Shown here: one piece after another, positions 54,943 through 63,148 of the stretch
Position numbering within the stretch: the stretch's first letter is position 1
Layout of the letters: each line of letters begins with the position of its first letter
NCBI RefSeq assembly: GCF_000317895.1
Contig: NC_019567.1
Span: 1,798,001 to 1,862,000, forward strand
From: Bdellovibrio bacteriovorus str. Tiberius
Lineage (GTDB): Bacteria > Bdellovibrionota > Bdellovibrionia > Bdellovibrionales > Bdellovibrionaceae
Direction of reading: 5' to 3'
Length of the DNA: 64,000 nucleotides
Position numbers and translations under genes: made by a program
Notes under the pieces: generated by a model
What the model was told of the DNA's origin: nothing
The model's database searches: none
What the model saw: the letters and a program-made list of their open reading frames with translations, nothing else

Positions 54943-55728
54943 ATGCGAAATGTTTTTCGCTTCCTGACAATCTTACTTCTGAACGTATTACCGGTACAAA
55001 TGGACGCCAAAACCTTGAAGGTTGCTTTTGGAAAAAGCAAGCCGCCTTATATCTATGAGGAAAACGGCGTGGTCCACGGTATCGAAGTGGATCTGGTGCG
55101 GGAAATTTTAAAATCCCTGCAGGCTCCGCATGAATTCAAAAGCCTGTCCTATTTGCGTTTGGAAACTGAAGCCACTCATGGCGACACCTTTGATATGATT
55201 GTGGGTGTGCGCAATCGTGAGGGCGGCCGCTATTATTCCCAGGCCTTCATGGATCATGAGGTTTGCGCTTTCAGTCTGAAATCCCGGAAGATCACGATCA
55301 AAAGTGCCAAGGATCTGCAGTCTTTGAAGGTCGCCGTGTGGCGCGGGGCCTGGAAAGATCTGGGAGCGGATTTTAAAAGAATCTTTGAGCCCGGATTCAA
55401 CGGGAAAGTTCCAGTGAATCTTGTCGAGTATCCGCAGACCAAAGATCGTTTTGCCAGTCTGTACAAAGGCGAAGTGGATGTGCTGATTATGGATCGCTAT
55501 ATCTTTGAGTGGTATCGTCTGACGCCGCAAGAGGGGGGCACCTTCACGCAAGATGTGAAGGTGCATGAGATCTTCCCTGAAAACACGCCAGCTTATGTGT
55601 CCTTCCGTGAAGAAAAGACCCGTGATGCTTTCAATCGTGAGCTGAAACGTTTGCGCGACAGCGGGGACTATGCCCGCATGGTGAAAGCCTATACGGGTGA
55701 GCGCCTGGCAGGATTGGGTAAAAAATGA
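54943..55728 (+). CDS. Periplasmic solute-binding protein family 3, copy 1
   Basis: Product of about 261 residues with a signal peptide. The SBP family 3 fold is evident: LKVAFGKSKPPYIYEENGVVHGIEVDL at the start, FDMIVGV and YYSQAF, a hinge with LKVAVWRGAW, and VDVLIMDRYIFEWY. Such domains bind amino acids or act as sensors. It is followed, with a four-base overlap, by a close paralogue, and no transporter permease lies nearby. Confidence 0.87.
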   Translation: MRNVFRFLTILLLNVLPVQMDAKTLKVAFGKSKPPYIYEENGVVHGIEVDLVREILKSLQAPHEFKSLSYLRLETEATHGDTFDMIVGVRNREGGRYYSQAFMDHEVCAFSLKSRKITIKSAKDLQSLKVAVWRGAWKDLGADFKRIFEPGFNGKVPVNLVEYPQTKDRFASLYKGEVDVLIMDRYIFEWYRLTPQEGGTFTQDVKVHEIFPENTPAYVSFREEKTRDAFNRELKRLRDSGDYARMVKAYTGERLAGLGKK

Positions 55729-56522
55729 AATTGATTCTGGCACTTTTGTTTTTCTGTTCAGGTGTTCAGGCGGAAGAGGCTAAATCTTTGTCCGTGGCCT
55801 TTGGCAAAGGCCGCCCGCCTTATTCCTTTTCAGAGCGCGGGAACACCCGTGGCATTGAAGTGGATCTGGCGATGGAGATCCTGAAGCGTCTGGGTTACAA
55901 GGTCCGCCAGCAGGTGATGTCGCCATATCGTATCGAAGCTGAGGCCAAACACGGCAACACATTTGATGTGGTGGTCGGGGTTCCGCAAAACGGGGATGGT
56001 GCTGGTCACTATTACTCCAAACCCTTTGTCGCTTATGAAAATTATCTGATCGCTTTAAGATCCCGCAAGCTGAGTGCCAAGAAGGTCTCGGATCTGTCGG
56101 GTGTGCGTGTTGGGGCCTGGCATAATGCCTGGAAAGACCTGGGGAAGGATTTTGCCCGGGTGTTTTCGCCTAAAGCCAACGGCCGGTTGCCTGACAACTA
56201 TCGTGAGTTTGTTCGTCAGGAAGATCAGGTCAAAGCCCTGTGGGCTGGGGACATTGATGCGTTGGTGATGGATCGGTATATCTTTGGCTGGTTCAGAATG
56301 ACCATGGCTTCTCAGGTGAACACCGGAGCGGATGTGGATGTTTTTGATCTGTTCCCAGTGGTAAATCACAGCCATGTGGCCTTTCGGGATGCTAAATTAC
56401 GATCGGCTTTCGATAAGGAACTCGAGCGCATGCGCCAAAGCGGCGAATACGACAATATCGTGCGAATTTACGTGGGCGAGCGCCTTGCCGCCATGCTTAA
56501 AAGTGGTCCGAAGCCCCATTGA
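55725..56522 (+). CDS. Periplasmic solute-binding protein family 3, copy 2
   Basis: Product of 265 residues with a signal peptide (ending VQA-EEA). Same architecture as copy 1: SVAFGKGRPPYSFSERGNTRGIEVDL, FDVVVGVPQ, VRVGAWHNAWKDLGKDF, IDALVMDRYIFGWF, GEYDNIVRIYVGERL. The pair clearly arose by tandem duplication but has since diverged. Ligand unknown. Confidence 0.87.
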   Translation: MKLILALLFFCSGVQAEEAKSLSVAFGKGRPPYSFSERGNTRGIEVDLAMEILKRLGYKVRQQVMSPYRIEAEAKHGNTFDVVVGVPQNGDGAGHYYSKPFVAYENYLIALRSRKLSAKKVSDLSGVRVGAWHNAWKDLGKDFARVFSPKANGRLPDNYREFVRQEDQVKALWAGDIDALVMDRYIFGWFRMTMASQVNTGADVDVFDLFPVVNHSHVAFRDAKLRSAFDKELERMRQSGEYDNIVRIYVGERLAAMLKSGPKPH

Positions 56523-56559
56523 GGCTTGAATCCAGGTCCCCAGGCTCTATTATGGGGGG

Positions 56560-57810
56560 ATGTTGGTAGGCCACCTTTTCCGTCATTTTATATTTTCTCC
56601 GCGAGCGGGTTCTTTGGTGAAACGGATCGCCTGGTTGTCCATGGTTGGGATCACAATCAGTGTGACGGCGTTCCTGGTGGTTTTGTTTGTCATGAACGGA
56701 ATGAATGCCAGCATTCATAAGCGCATTCTGGGGCTGGAGCCGCATCTGTATGTGCAGGTGGCCGGAGCCGACACCGCACAAAGCCTTGAATCCAGTCCTG
56801 CGTTTCAACGTCTGCAGGAAGATCCGGCCAATCGTGCCTATGTCTATGAAACCATGGATATCATCATCCGCAGTCAGGATGGACAGTTCCGTGGTGGCAT
56901 CGCGCGCGGTGTGACCCGGGAAAGTCTTGAACACTTCATTGAACAGCTTCAGCGCATTGATCGCAAAGCCACGGACCGGGATTCTCAAGCCTACTTCTGG
57001 GATCCGCAGGATGTTCCGGGGCGCGGGGAAGTGGTGATGGGCGTGGATCTGGCCCAGTCCCTGGGTGTTTTTGAAGGGGACTTCCTGACTGTGGTGTCGC
57101 CTTCAGGATTATTGCTGCCTCCGGGGGAAACCCCGAAGTTTGAACGCGTGCGTATCAAGCGCATTGTCACCACCAGTTTGCCGGATCTGGATGGGCAGTA
57201 TCTTTTCTATCAGCGCGGTGAGGCTTTGAATGCGCTGGTGAATGAGGGCCTGCGCAAAAACGGAATTGAAGTGTGGCTGCCGGATGAGGGGCGCATTGAA
57301 TCCGTGAAAGAGGATCTGTTGAAGTTTGAAGGCGTCAGTGTTGAAACCTGGATGGATCGCAATTCGGCGTTGTTGTATGCGCTAAAGCTTGAAAAGCTGA
57401 CCATTGGGATTTTTCTGGGGCTTGCCGGCATGATCGCGGGCAGTTCGATTCTGACCGTGTTGGCGTTGCTGTTGTCGCAGAAAAAACGCGATATCGCGAT
57501 CTTGCGCACGATCGGTTTTTCTTCGCGTCAGACGGTTCGCACGTTCACGCAGATCGGCTTTTTCCTGGCCGGTATCGGTGTTGTGGGGGGCGTGGTTCTG
57601 GGAACAGGTTTGAGTCTTTACATTCAAGCCAATCCGATTCAGTTTTTGCCGTCGGATGTTTACTATGATTCTTCCATCCCGGCTTTGGTCAACTATGGCC
57701 TGGTCTTTGGGGTCTTGATTGTCAGTGGATTGATTGCTTTGCTGGGCTCTTATATTCCAGCAAGAACGGCTGCAGAAGTGCAGCCGTCCGATGCTTTAAG
57801 AATGAAATAA
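56560..57810 (+). CDS. LolC/LolE-type ABC permease
   Basis: Product of 416 residues with the FtsX/MacB layout: an N-terminal helix (about 22-48), a large periplasmic domain (about 50-265), then three helices (about 275-300, 322-355, 375-400). The N-terminus (FRHFIFSPRAGSLVKRIAWLSMVGI) is LolC/E-like. LolCDE extracts lipoproteins from the inner membrane. No LolD ATPase is adjacent. The end SYIPARTAAEVQPSDALR is typical of the family. Confidence 0.88.
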   Translation: MLVGHLFRHFIFSPRAGSLVKRIAWLSMVGITISVTAFLVVLFVMNGMNASIHKRILGLEPHLYVQVAGADTAQSLESSPAFQRLQEDPANRAYVYETMDIIIRSQDGQFRGGIARGVTRESLEHFIEQLQRIDRKATDRDSQAYFWDPQDVPGRGEVVMGVDLAQSLGVFEGDFLTVVSPSGLLLPPGETPKFERVRIKRIVTTSLPDLDGQYLFYQRGEALNALVNEGLRKNGIEVWLPDEGRIESVKEDLLKFEGVSVETWMDRNSALLYALKLEKLTIGIFLGLAGMIAGSSILTVLALLLSQKKRDIAILRTIGFSSRQTVRTFTQIGFFLAGIGVVGGVVLGTGLSLYIQANPIQFLPSDVYYDSSIPALVNYGLVFGVLIVSGLIALLGSYIPARTAAEVQPSDALRMK

Positions 57811-57819
57811 TACTAAAAA

Positions 57820-58641
57820 TTAAACACTCACCTGATGGTCGCGAAGGGCGTCGGTCAGGGAAGTTTTCAGGTCTGTGCTGGCTTTGCGTTTGCCGATGAT
57901 CAGTGCGCAAGGGACGCCATAGGTGCCTGCCGCGAAGTCCTTCATCTGTGTGCCCGGAATCACCACGGAATTGGCAGGCACGCGGCCTTTGTATTCAACA
58001 GGGGATGAGCCCGTCACATCGATGATTTTGGTGCTGGCCGTGATGGTCACACCCGCACCCAGAACCGCACCTTCTTCAATCACAGCACCTTCTACCACGA
58101 TGCAGCGGCTGCCGATGAAGGCATTGTCTTCCACGATCACCGGAGAGGCCTGAATTGGTTCTAGAACGCCGCCGATACCCACGCCGCCGGACAAGTGCAC
58201 GTTCTTGCCGATTTGAGCGCAAGAGCCCACTGTAGCCCAAGTGTCGACCATAGTGCCGGAACCGACGTAAGCTCCGATGTTCACATAAGATGGCATCAGG
58301 ATCGCGCCTTTTTCAATGAAGCAGCCTTTGCGGGCCACGGCTGGTGGAACGACGCGCACGCCGTCTTCTTCAGACCAGCGTTTCAATGGGATTTTGTCGA
58401 AGAAGGCGATGTCGCCTGCATTCATTGGTTCCATTTTTTGAATACGGAAATAAAGCAGGATGGCTTTTTTGATCCATTCGTTGGTGATCCATTTGCCATC
58501 TTGTTTTTGGCAAACGCGCAAAGTGCCGGAATCCAGGCCTTCGATGGTTTCAAAAACGGCTTTCAATTCAGTAGTTGAAAGTTGATCGATCGTTTTTCCG
58601 CCTTGAATTTCGGTCCAAAGTTTTGAGACTTGTTCTTGCAT
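57820..58641 (-). CDS. dapD: Tetrahydrodipicolinate N-succinyltransferase
   Basis: Product of 273 residues, close to E. coli DapD (274). A helical N-domain, then a left-handed beta-helix of hexapeptide repeats (GCFIEKGAILMPSYVNIGAYVGSGTMVDTWATVGSCAQIG), and the conserved LSGGVGIGGVLEPIQA. It makes N-succinyl-2-amino-6-oxopimelate in the succinylase route to lysine and meso-diaminopimelate. Followed upstream on the same strand by the M14 amidase gene. Confidence 0.97.
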   Translation of the reverse strand: MQEQVSKLWTEIQGGKTIDQLSTTELKAVFETIEGLDSGTLRVCQKQDGKWITNEWIKKAILLYFRIQKMEPMNAGDIAFFDKIPLKRWSEEDGVRVVPPAVARKGCFIEKGAILMPSYVNIGAYVGSGTMVDTWATVGSCAQIGKNVHLSGGVGIGGVLEPIQASPVIVEDNAFIGSRCIVVEGAVIEEGAVLGAGVTITASTKIIDVTGSSPVEYKGRVPANSVVIPGTQMKDFAAGTYGVPCALIIGKRKASTDLKTSLTDALRDHQVSV

Positions 58642-58653
58642 GGTGTTCCTTCC

Positions 58654-59301
58654 TTATTCCAGTACTTTCAAAGATTCGAGGATTGCCGGGACGTGGACTT
58701 CGATGATTTTTTCAGCTGAAAGACCGCGTTCGATTTCGTAAGTCAGTGTCGGGCAGTTTCTTTCAAGGCCCGCATAGGTGCCCAGACAGCCCGGAGTTGG
58801 GTATCCGATGTCGTCGTCAATTTTGTAACCCGTCAGGCGGGACAAAACTTCCGCCACCGGACGACAGTCGCCGTTGACATTCAAAACCGGATGCCAGGAG
58901 TGCAGTGATAAAACATAGACAGGCTTTTTTTTATCCAGATAAGTCATTAGCCCGTGATTTTCTTTTTCGCTGCCCGCAGCCGGTCCCGGGTGATAGCGCG
59001 GAGTTTTTACTTCCGGAGACCAGTCCTTGGTTGGCAGGTTGCGGTTCAGATCCACGCCGTTGCCGTTGCCGCGGGTTTTGAAGATCACACCTTCAAGATT
59101 GAATTGCGGCACCAGGGTGATGTTAAGTTTGTAGGGGTTGGAGTTCATGAAGTGCTTCAGCAGCTCTTGGGCTGCGATAACACCTTCGACCTCGTCACCA
59201 TGAACGCCGCCCAGGATCAGAACTTCAGGGCCGTTGTTGTTGAAGTGCCAGGCCGGTACCGGCAAACCTTTGGAAGTGTAAGTAAAAATAGAAGTTTTCA
59301 T
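58654..59301 (-). CDS. M14-family zinc peptidase, MpaA-like murein peptide amidase
   Basis: Product of 215 residues, about the size of E. coli MpaA. Zinc and catalytic motifs: GGVHGDEVEG (His, Glu ligands), GVDLNRN, LSLHSW (His ligand) and TYEIERG with the catalytic Glu. MpaA removes meso-diaminopimelate from murein peptides (gamma-D-Glu-mDAP bond). Its place between dapD and lysA, both acting on mDAP, supports this substrate. No signal peptide, so cytoplasmic recycling is likely. Confidence 0.87.
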   Translation of the reverse strand: MKTSIFTYTSKGLPVPAWHFNNNGPEVLILGGVHGDEVEGVIAAQELLKHFMNSNPYKLNITLVPQFNLEGVIFKTRGNGNGVDLNRNLPTKDWSPEVKTPRYHPGPAAGSEKENHGLMTYLDKKKPVYVLSLHSWHPVLNVNGDCRPVAEVLSRLTGYKIDDDIGYPTPGCLGTYAGLERNCPTLTYEIERGLSAEKIIEVHVPAILESLKVLE

Positions 59302-59345
59302 GACAAATCATCCTTCATGGGCCATCATACTAGCACGAGGTTTTC

Positions 59346-60521
59346 GTGGAATACATCAATAATGAATTGTGTCTTGGTCCGTTAAAAAAGCCACTTTTGC
59401 CCCTGGTGGCCAATTACATGCGCCCCATTTATGTCTACGATCTTGATTCTGTCGCCCAAAGGTATCAGGCGATGTCTCAGGCCTTGAAGGGGACTCGTCT
59501 TTTTTTCGCGGTGAAATCCAATCCCAATCCTGGTGTTCTGCAAAAACTAAAAAGCCTCGGCGCCGGGGCGGACGTGGTTTCTTTGGGAGAAATCAAGCGC
59601 GCCCTGGAATGTGGTTTTTCCCCGCAGGACATTGTCTATAGCGGCGTGGGTAAAACCAAATTTGAAGTGACTGAAGCCCTGAAGCTCGGCATTTATCAAA
59701 TCAACGTGGAAAGTCTGCCGGAACTTGAACGCATCGGCATGTTGGGTCGTGAACTGAAAAAGAAAGCCCAGGTGGCTTTGCGTCTGAATCCTGATGTGGA
59801 TATTAATACGCATCCCTACATTGCCACGGGTTTGAAGGACAACAAATTCGGCATGGAGCGTTCCATGGTTCCGGCTTTGGTGAAATGTCTTAAAAACTAT
59901 TCTGATTCTATCGATCTGGTGGGTGTCAGTCTGCATCTGGGATCCCAAATGTTGGAGTTCTCTGGATACGACGAAGCATTGAAAAGGCTTAAGACCGTTT
60001 ATCTGGAACTGCAGGCTGAATTCCCGACGCTGAAAAAGTTCGACTTTGGCGGAGGCTTGGGGATTTTCTATGACCGTGTGGATCTTCAGCTGGAAGAGTC
60101 CCTGTTACAGAAATACGCGCAAATCACTATGGAAAATCTGTCAGATCTAAACTGCGAACTGCAGGCCGAACCCGGCCGCTGGCTGGTGGCCCATTGCGGG
60201 GCTTTGATCACGCAGGTGCAGTACATCAAAGAAACCAGCGCGAAAACTTTTGTAATCGTGGATGCGGGGATGAATCACCTGATTCGACCGTCGTTGTATG
60301 AAGCCACTCATCGCATTGAGCCGCTGAAAAGAAAAGATGCGGCTTTTGTGGTGGATGTAGTGGGCCCGATTTGTGAGTCTTCGGATTTCTTTGCCAAAGA
60401 GATTTCACTGACGAAAGTTCAAGAGGGCGACTTTGTGGCGATTATGGATTCCGGGGCCTATGGGTATTCCATGGCCAGTGTCTATAATCTGCAGGAACTG
60501 CCTTTGGAGATTTGTATCTAA
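59346..60521 (+). CDS. lysA: Diaminopimelate decarboxylase
   Basis: Product of 391 residues, fold type III PLP enzyme. PLP lysine in LFFAVKSNPNPGVL (about 58), GADVVSLGE, SLHLGSQ, FDFGGGLGI and the catalytic Cys in GPICESSDFF. It converts meso-diaminopimelate to lysine. Oddity: the C-terminus is GYSMASVYN then LQELPLEIC, whereas the usual ending is MASNYNxRPRPAEV; the substrate-side RPRP part is changed. GTG 59346 start. Overlaps the convergent murI stop by four bases. Confidence 0.93.
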   Translation: MEYINNELCLGPLKKPLLPLVANYMRPIYVYDLDSVAQRYQAMSQALKGTRLFFAVKSNPNPGVLQKLKSLGAGADVVSLGEIKRALECGFSPQDIVYSGVGKTKFEVTEALKLGIYQINVESLPELERIGMLGRELKKKAQVALRLNPDVDINTHPYIATGLKDNKFGMERSMVPALVKCLKNYSDSIDLVGVSLHLGSQMLEFSGYDEALKRLKTVYLELQAEFPTLKKFDFGGGLGIFYDRVDLQLEESLLQKYAQITMENLSDLNCELQAEPGRWLVAHCGALITQVQYIKETSAKTFVIVDAGMNHLIRPSLYEATHRIEPLKRKDAAFVVDVVGPICESSDFFAKEISLTKVQEGDFVAIMDSGAYGYSMASVYNLQELPLEICI

Positions 60522-61324
60522 ACGTCGACGACCGCGTATTGATCGGCTTTGGCGGGTTTTAAAATCCGCTGAGCCATTTCAGTGAAGTGCGCGGAAGAAT
60601 CCGTCGTCATTATATCAATGCGACGGGGTTCATTGCTTTTATTCGGGCCCAGTCGGCCGCTCTTGAAGTCGCGCGACAACCATTGTGCAATCGCTTCGCC
60701 GGAATCCACCAGTTCAATCGAGCTTCCAGTCACCCGGGCAATGGAATTTTTCAGAATCGGATAATGAGTACAGCCCAAAATCAAAGTGTCGATATGGTTC
60801 TGCAGCAGCGGGCTTAAATAACGGAACACAATCAGATTGGTTACAGGATCAGCGTCCCAGCCTTCTTCGGCCAGTGGAACAAACAATGGGCAGGCTTGAT
60901 CAAAAACCTGAGCCTGCGGATCCAGGGCGTGAATTTTGTGAGTGTAAGCCTGGCTGTTCACCGTGGCACGCGTGGCCAGTACGCCGATGCGTTTGCCGGA
61001 GGAAAGCTCCAGGGCACGTTGGGAACCAGGCTCAATCACGTTGTAAATCGGCAGGCCATCGATTTCGCGTTCGGACACCTGGCTTGAGGCCGTGTTACAC
61101 GCAATCACGATGGCTTTGACGTTTTGTTTTTCCAAAAACTGAATGATCTGTTCAGAGTACTTGCGAATGGTTTGCGGGGATTTCGAACCATAGGGAAGGC
61201 GAGCGGTGTCGCCTACATATAAGAAACTTTCATGAGGAAACTGCAGCGCCAGCTCTTTTAGAACTGTCAAGCCGCCGATACCTGAATCAAAGACGCCTAT
61301 GGGACGGGAATCCTGGTCTGCCAT
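60518..61324 (-). CDS. murI: Glutamate racemase
   Basis: Product of 268 residues. VFDSGIGGLTVLKEL, YVGDTARLPYGSKS, VIACNTASS (first catalytic Cys) and LILGCTHYPIL (second catalytic Cys). It makes D-glutamate for peptidoglycan. Follows the IMPDH/GMP reductase gene by two bases on the same strand, so probably one operon. Confidence 0.97.
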   Translation of the reverse strand: MADQDSRPIGVFDSGIGGLTVLKELALQFPHESFLYVGDTARLPYGSKSPQTIRKYSEQIIQFLEKQNVKAIVIACNTASSQVSEREIDGLPIYNVIEPGSQRALELSSGKRIGVLATRATVNSQAYTHKIHALDPQAQVFDQACPLFVPLAEEGWDADPVTNLIVFRYLSPLLQNHIDTLILGCTHYPILKNSIARVTGSSIELVDSGEAIAQWLSRDFKSGRLGPNKSNEPRRIDIMTTDSSAHFTEMAQRILKPAKADQYAVVDV

Positions 61325-61326
61325 TC

Positions 61327-62376
61327 TTAGTTTTTCACTCCGTGTGCGCGAGACTCAGCAATACCATTGGAAGACATTTCCATAAAGAGGGCTTTGTCTT
61401 TAATTTCGGCAATGCTTGTTGCATTGACGTAGCTCATGCCGCTGCGGATGCCGCCAGTGACTTCCAGGATCACGTCTTTAACGTGGCCCTTGACGCTGAC
61501 TTGGGTGGATTCCCCTTCGGGAGCCATACCCTCAGGCACGCCACCGCGCCATGAATCCTGAGCGGATCTGGAGGCCATGCCACGGTATTGTTTTTTACCG
61601 TTTTTGATTTCCCCTGGAGTTTCGATCGTGCCAGACAGCATGCTTCCAAGCATGACAGTGCTTGCGCCCGCAGCAAATGCTTTCACCATGTCGCCGGAAG
61701 TGCGGATACCACCGTCAGCGATCACAGGCACACCGTATGATTCACCGATCTCTGCGCACAGGCCGATTGCTGTCAGTTGCGGAACTCCGCAACCGGTGAT
61801 GATACGCGTGGTGCACATGGAACCAGGGCCGATGCCCACTTTGATTGCATCAGCGCCGGCTTCGATCAAATCGCGAGCCGCATCCGGGGTCGCCAGGTTT
61901 CCGGCAATCAGATCCACCTGCGGGTATTGGTCTTTCAACCACTTCATGGTTTCCATCATCTGAACAGAGTGGCCGTGAGCGATGTCGATCGTGATGATGT
62001 TCACTCCGGCTTCGACCAGTGCTTTTGCACGGGTTTTGAATTCTTCACCAACGCCCACGCTGCCAGAAATAACTTTTACGCCATTTTCTTTCAGGCGACG
62101 GGCCTGAGCGGCTTGTTCTTCAATATCCAGGAAGCGGTGAAGAATCCCCATGCCACCCAGTTGGTTCATCGCAAACGCCATGTCGTATTCAGTGACCATG
62201 TCCATGTTCGCACTGACGATCGGAGTTTCAATCGTGAAGTTCTTGGTCACTTTGGAAGTCAGACGCGGGTCACGGCGGGAACGTACGTCAGATCTTGCCG
62301 GGATGATCAGCACGTCATCGAAGGTCAGGCCTTTGCCGCGATTCTTGATATCTTTCCAGTTAAACATGAGCGTCAT
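61327..62376 (-). CDS. IMP dehydrogenase/GMP reductase family enzyme without CBS domains
   Basis: Product of 349 residues, a bare TIM barrel. [13 protein letters not shown] start, [15 protein letters not shown], and the catalytic loop [20 protein letters not shown] with its Cys (about 189), then [10 protein letters not shown]. The two CBS domains of most IMPDHs are missing, so length fits GMP reductase (GuaC, 347 residues); yet the N-terminus and GILHR look IMPDH-like. The reaction is thus uncertain: GMP to IMP, or IMP to XMP. ATG 62376 with GAGGT nine bases upstream. Confidence 0.9.
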   Translation of the reverse strand: MTLMFNWKDIKNRGKGLTFDDVLIIPARSDVRSRRDPRLTSKVTKNFTIETPIVSANMDMVTEYDMAFAMNQLGGMGILHRFLDIEEQAAQARRLKENGVKVISGSVGVGEEFKTRAKALVEAGVNIITIDIAHGHSVQMMETMKWLKDQYPQVDLIAGNLATPDAARDLIEAGADAIKVGIGPGSMCTTRIITGCGVPQLTAIGLCAEIGESYGVPVIADGGIRTSGDMVKAFAAGASTVMLGSMLSGTIETPGEIKNGKKQYRGMASRSAQDSWRGGVPEGMAPEGESTQVSVKGHVKDVILEVTGGIRSGMSYVNATSIAEIKDKALFMEMSSNGIAESRAHGVKN

Positions 62377-63040
62377 GACGTCTTACCTCGCTTCTAAAAA
62401 TATTGAACAGAATGTGAGTTGAAACCAAAAGCAAATAAGTATCCAGGGCGGAAAGCAGCAGGCTTTGCACCGGAGTTTTCCAGATCAGGCGATAGGCATC
62501 AAAGACGGTGGTCAGGATGCCCGGAATGAAAAGGTGGAATAAAACCAAAATCGACAAAATCACAAACCAGCGGCGGCGCACGACTTGCGCGGAACCTTTC
62601 AGTGCATCGATCCTGCCTTCATCATAGACCTGGCTTGAGGTCACCACAAAAGGCACCATGGAAAGCTCTACGTACTTCCAGATCCCTGGCAGAATCAGCA
62701 GGATTGTCCACTGCAGGGTCTTTCCCCAGGCGCGCAGGGTTTCGATGTACATTTGATTCAGGTGCTTATCCCAGAAATCCTGAAGAGTTCGCGTCGTGGA
62801 ATCCAAGTTGTTCAAAGCATACAGGGCGATGCTGATCAGCAGAACCGGAAACAGAACGCTGCTTAAAATAGAAAAGAAGCCATAGTAAATCACCTGGGTT
62901 TGAACTCCCAAAGGGTCACGAAGGGCGGTTTCCATTTTAAGATTTAGGTACTGGTCTATGTTGCTCGACAGAACGACCAGCGCGAACAGGGGCAAGAAAA
63001 CTTTTTTAAAGACCTTCAGGTTCTCGGCAAAAAAATTCAC
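62360..63040 (-). CDS. Multi-pass membrane protein of unknown function
   Basis: Product of 226 residues with about five hydrophobic segments (13-30, 50-75, 108-122, 158-175, 190-210). No motif recognised. Its 3' end overlaps the start of the IMPDH/GMP reductase gene by 17 bases, so the two are probably co-transcribed with murI. Confidence 0.7.
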   Translation of the reverse strand: MNFFAENLKVFKKVFLPLFALVVLSSNIDQYLNLKMETALRDPLGVQTQVIYYGFFSILSSVLFPVLLISIALYALNNLDSTTRTLQDFWDKHLNQMYIETLRAWGKTLQWTILLILPGIWKYVELSMVPFVVTSSQVYDEGRIDALKGSAQVVRRRWFVILSILVLFHLFIPGILTTVFDAYRLIWKTPVQSLLLSALDTYLLLVSTHILFNIFRSEVRRHDAHV

Positions 63041-63148
63041 TTAAGTATTTACATCCCTAAAGCCTGTTTGAGTCAAGCGGACTCTTGCTAAGAAACAGAT
63101 GACGGTCCGAGCGAAGAATTTGTCATAATAAAGGCTCTGGGAGGCTTT

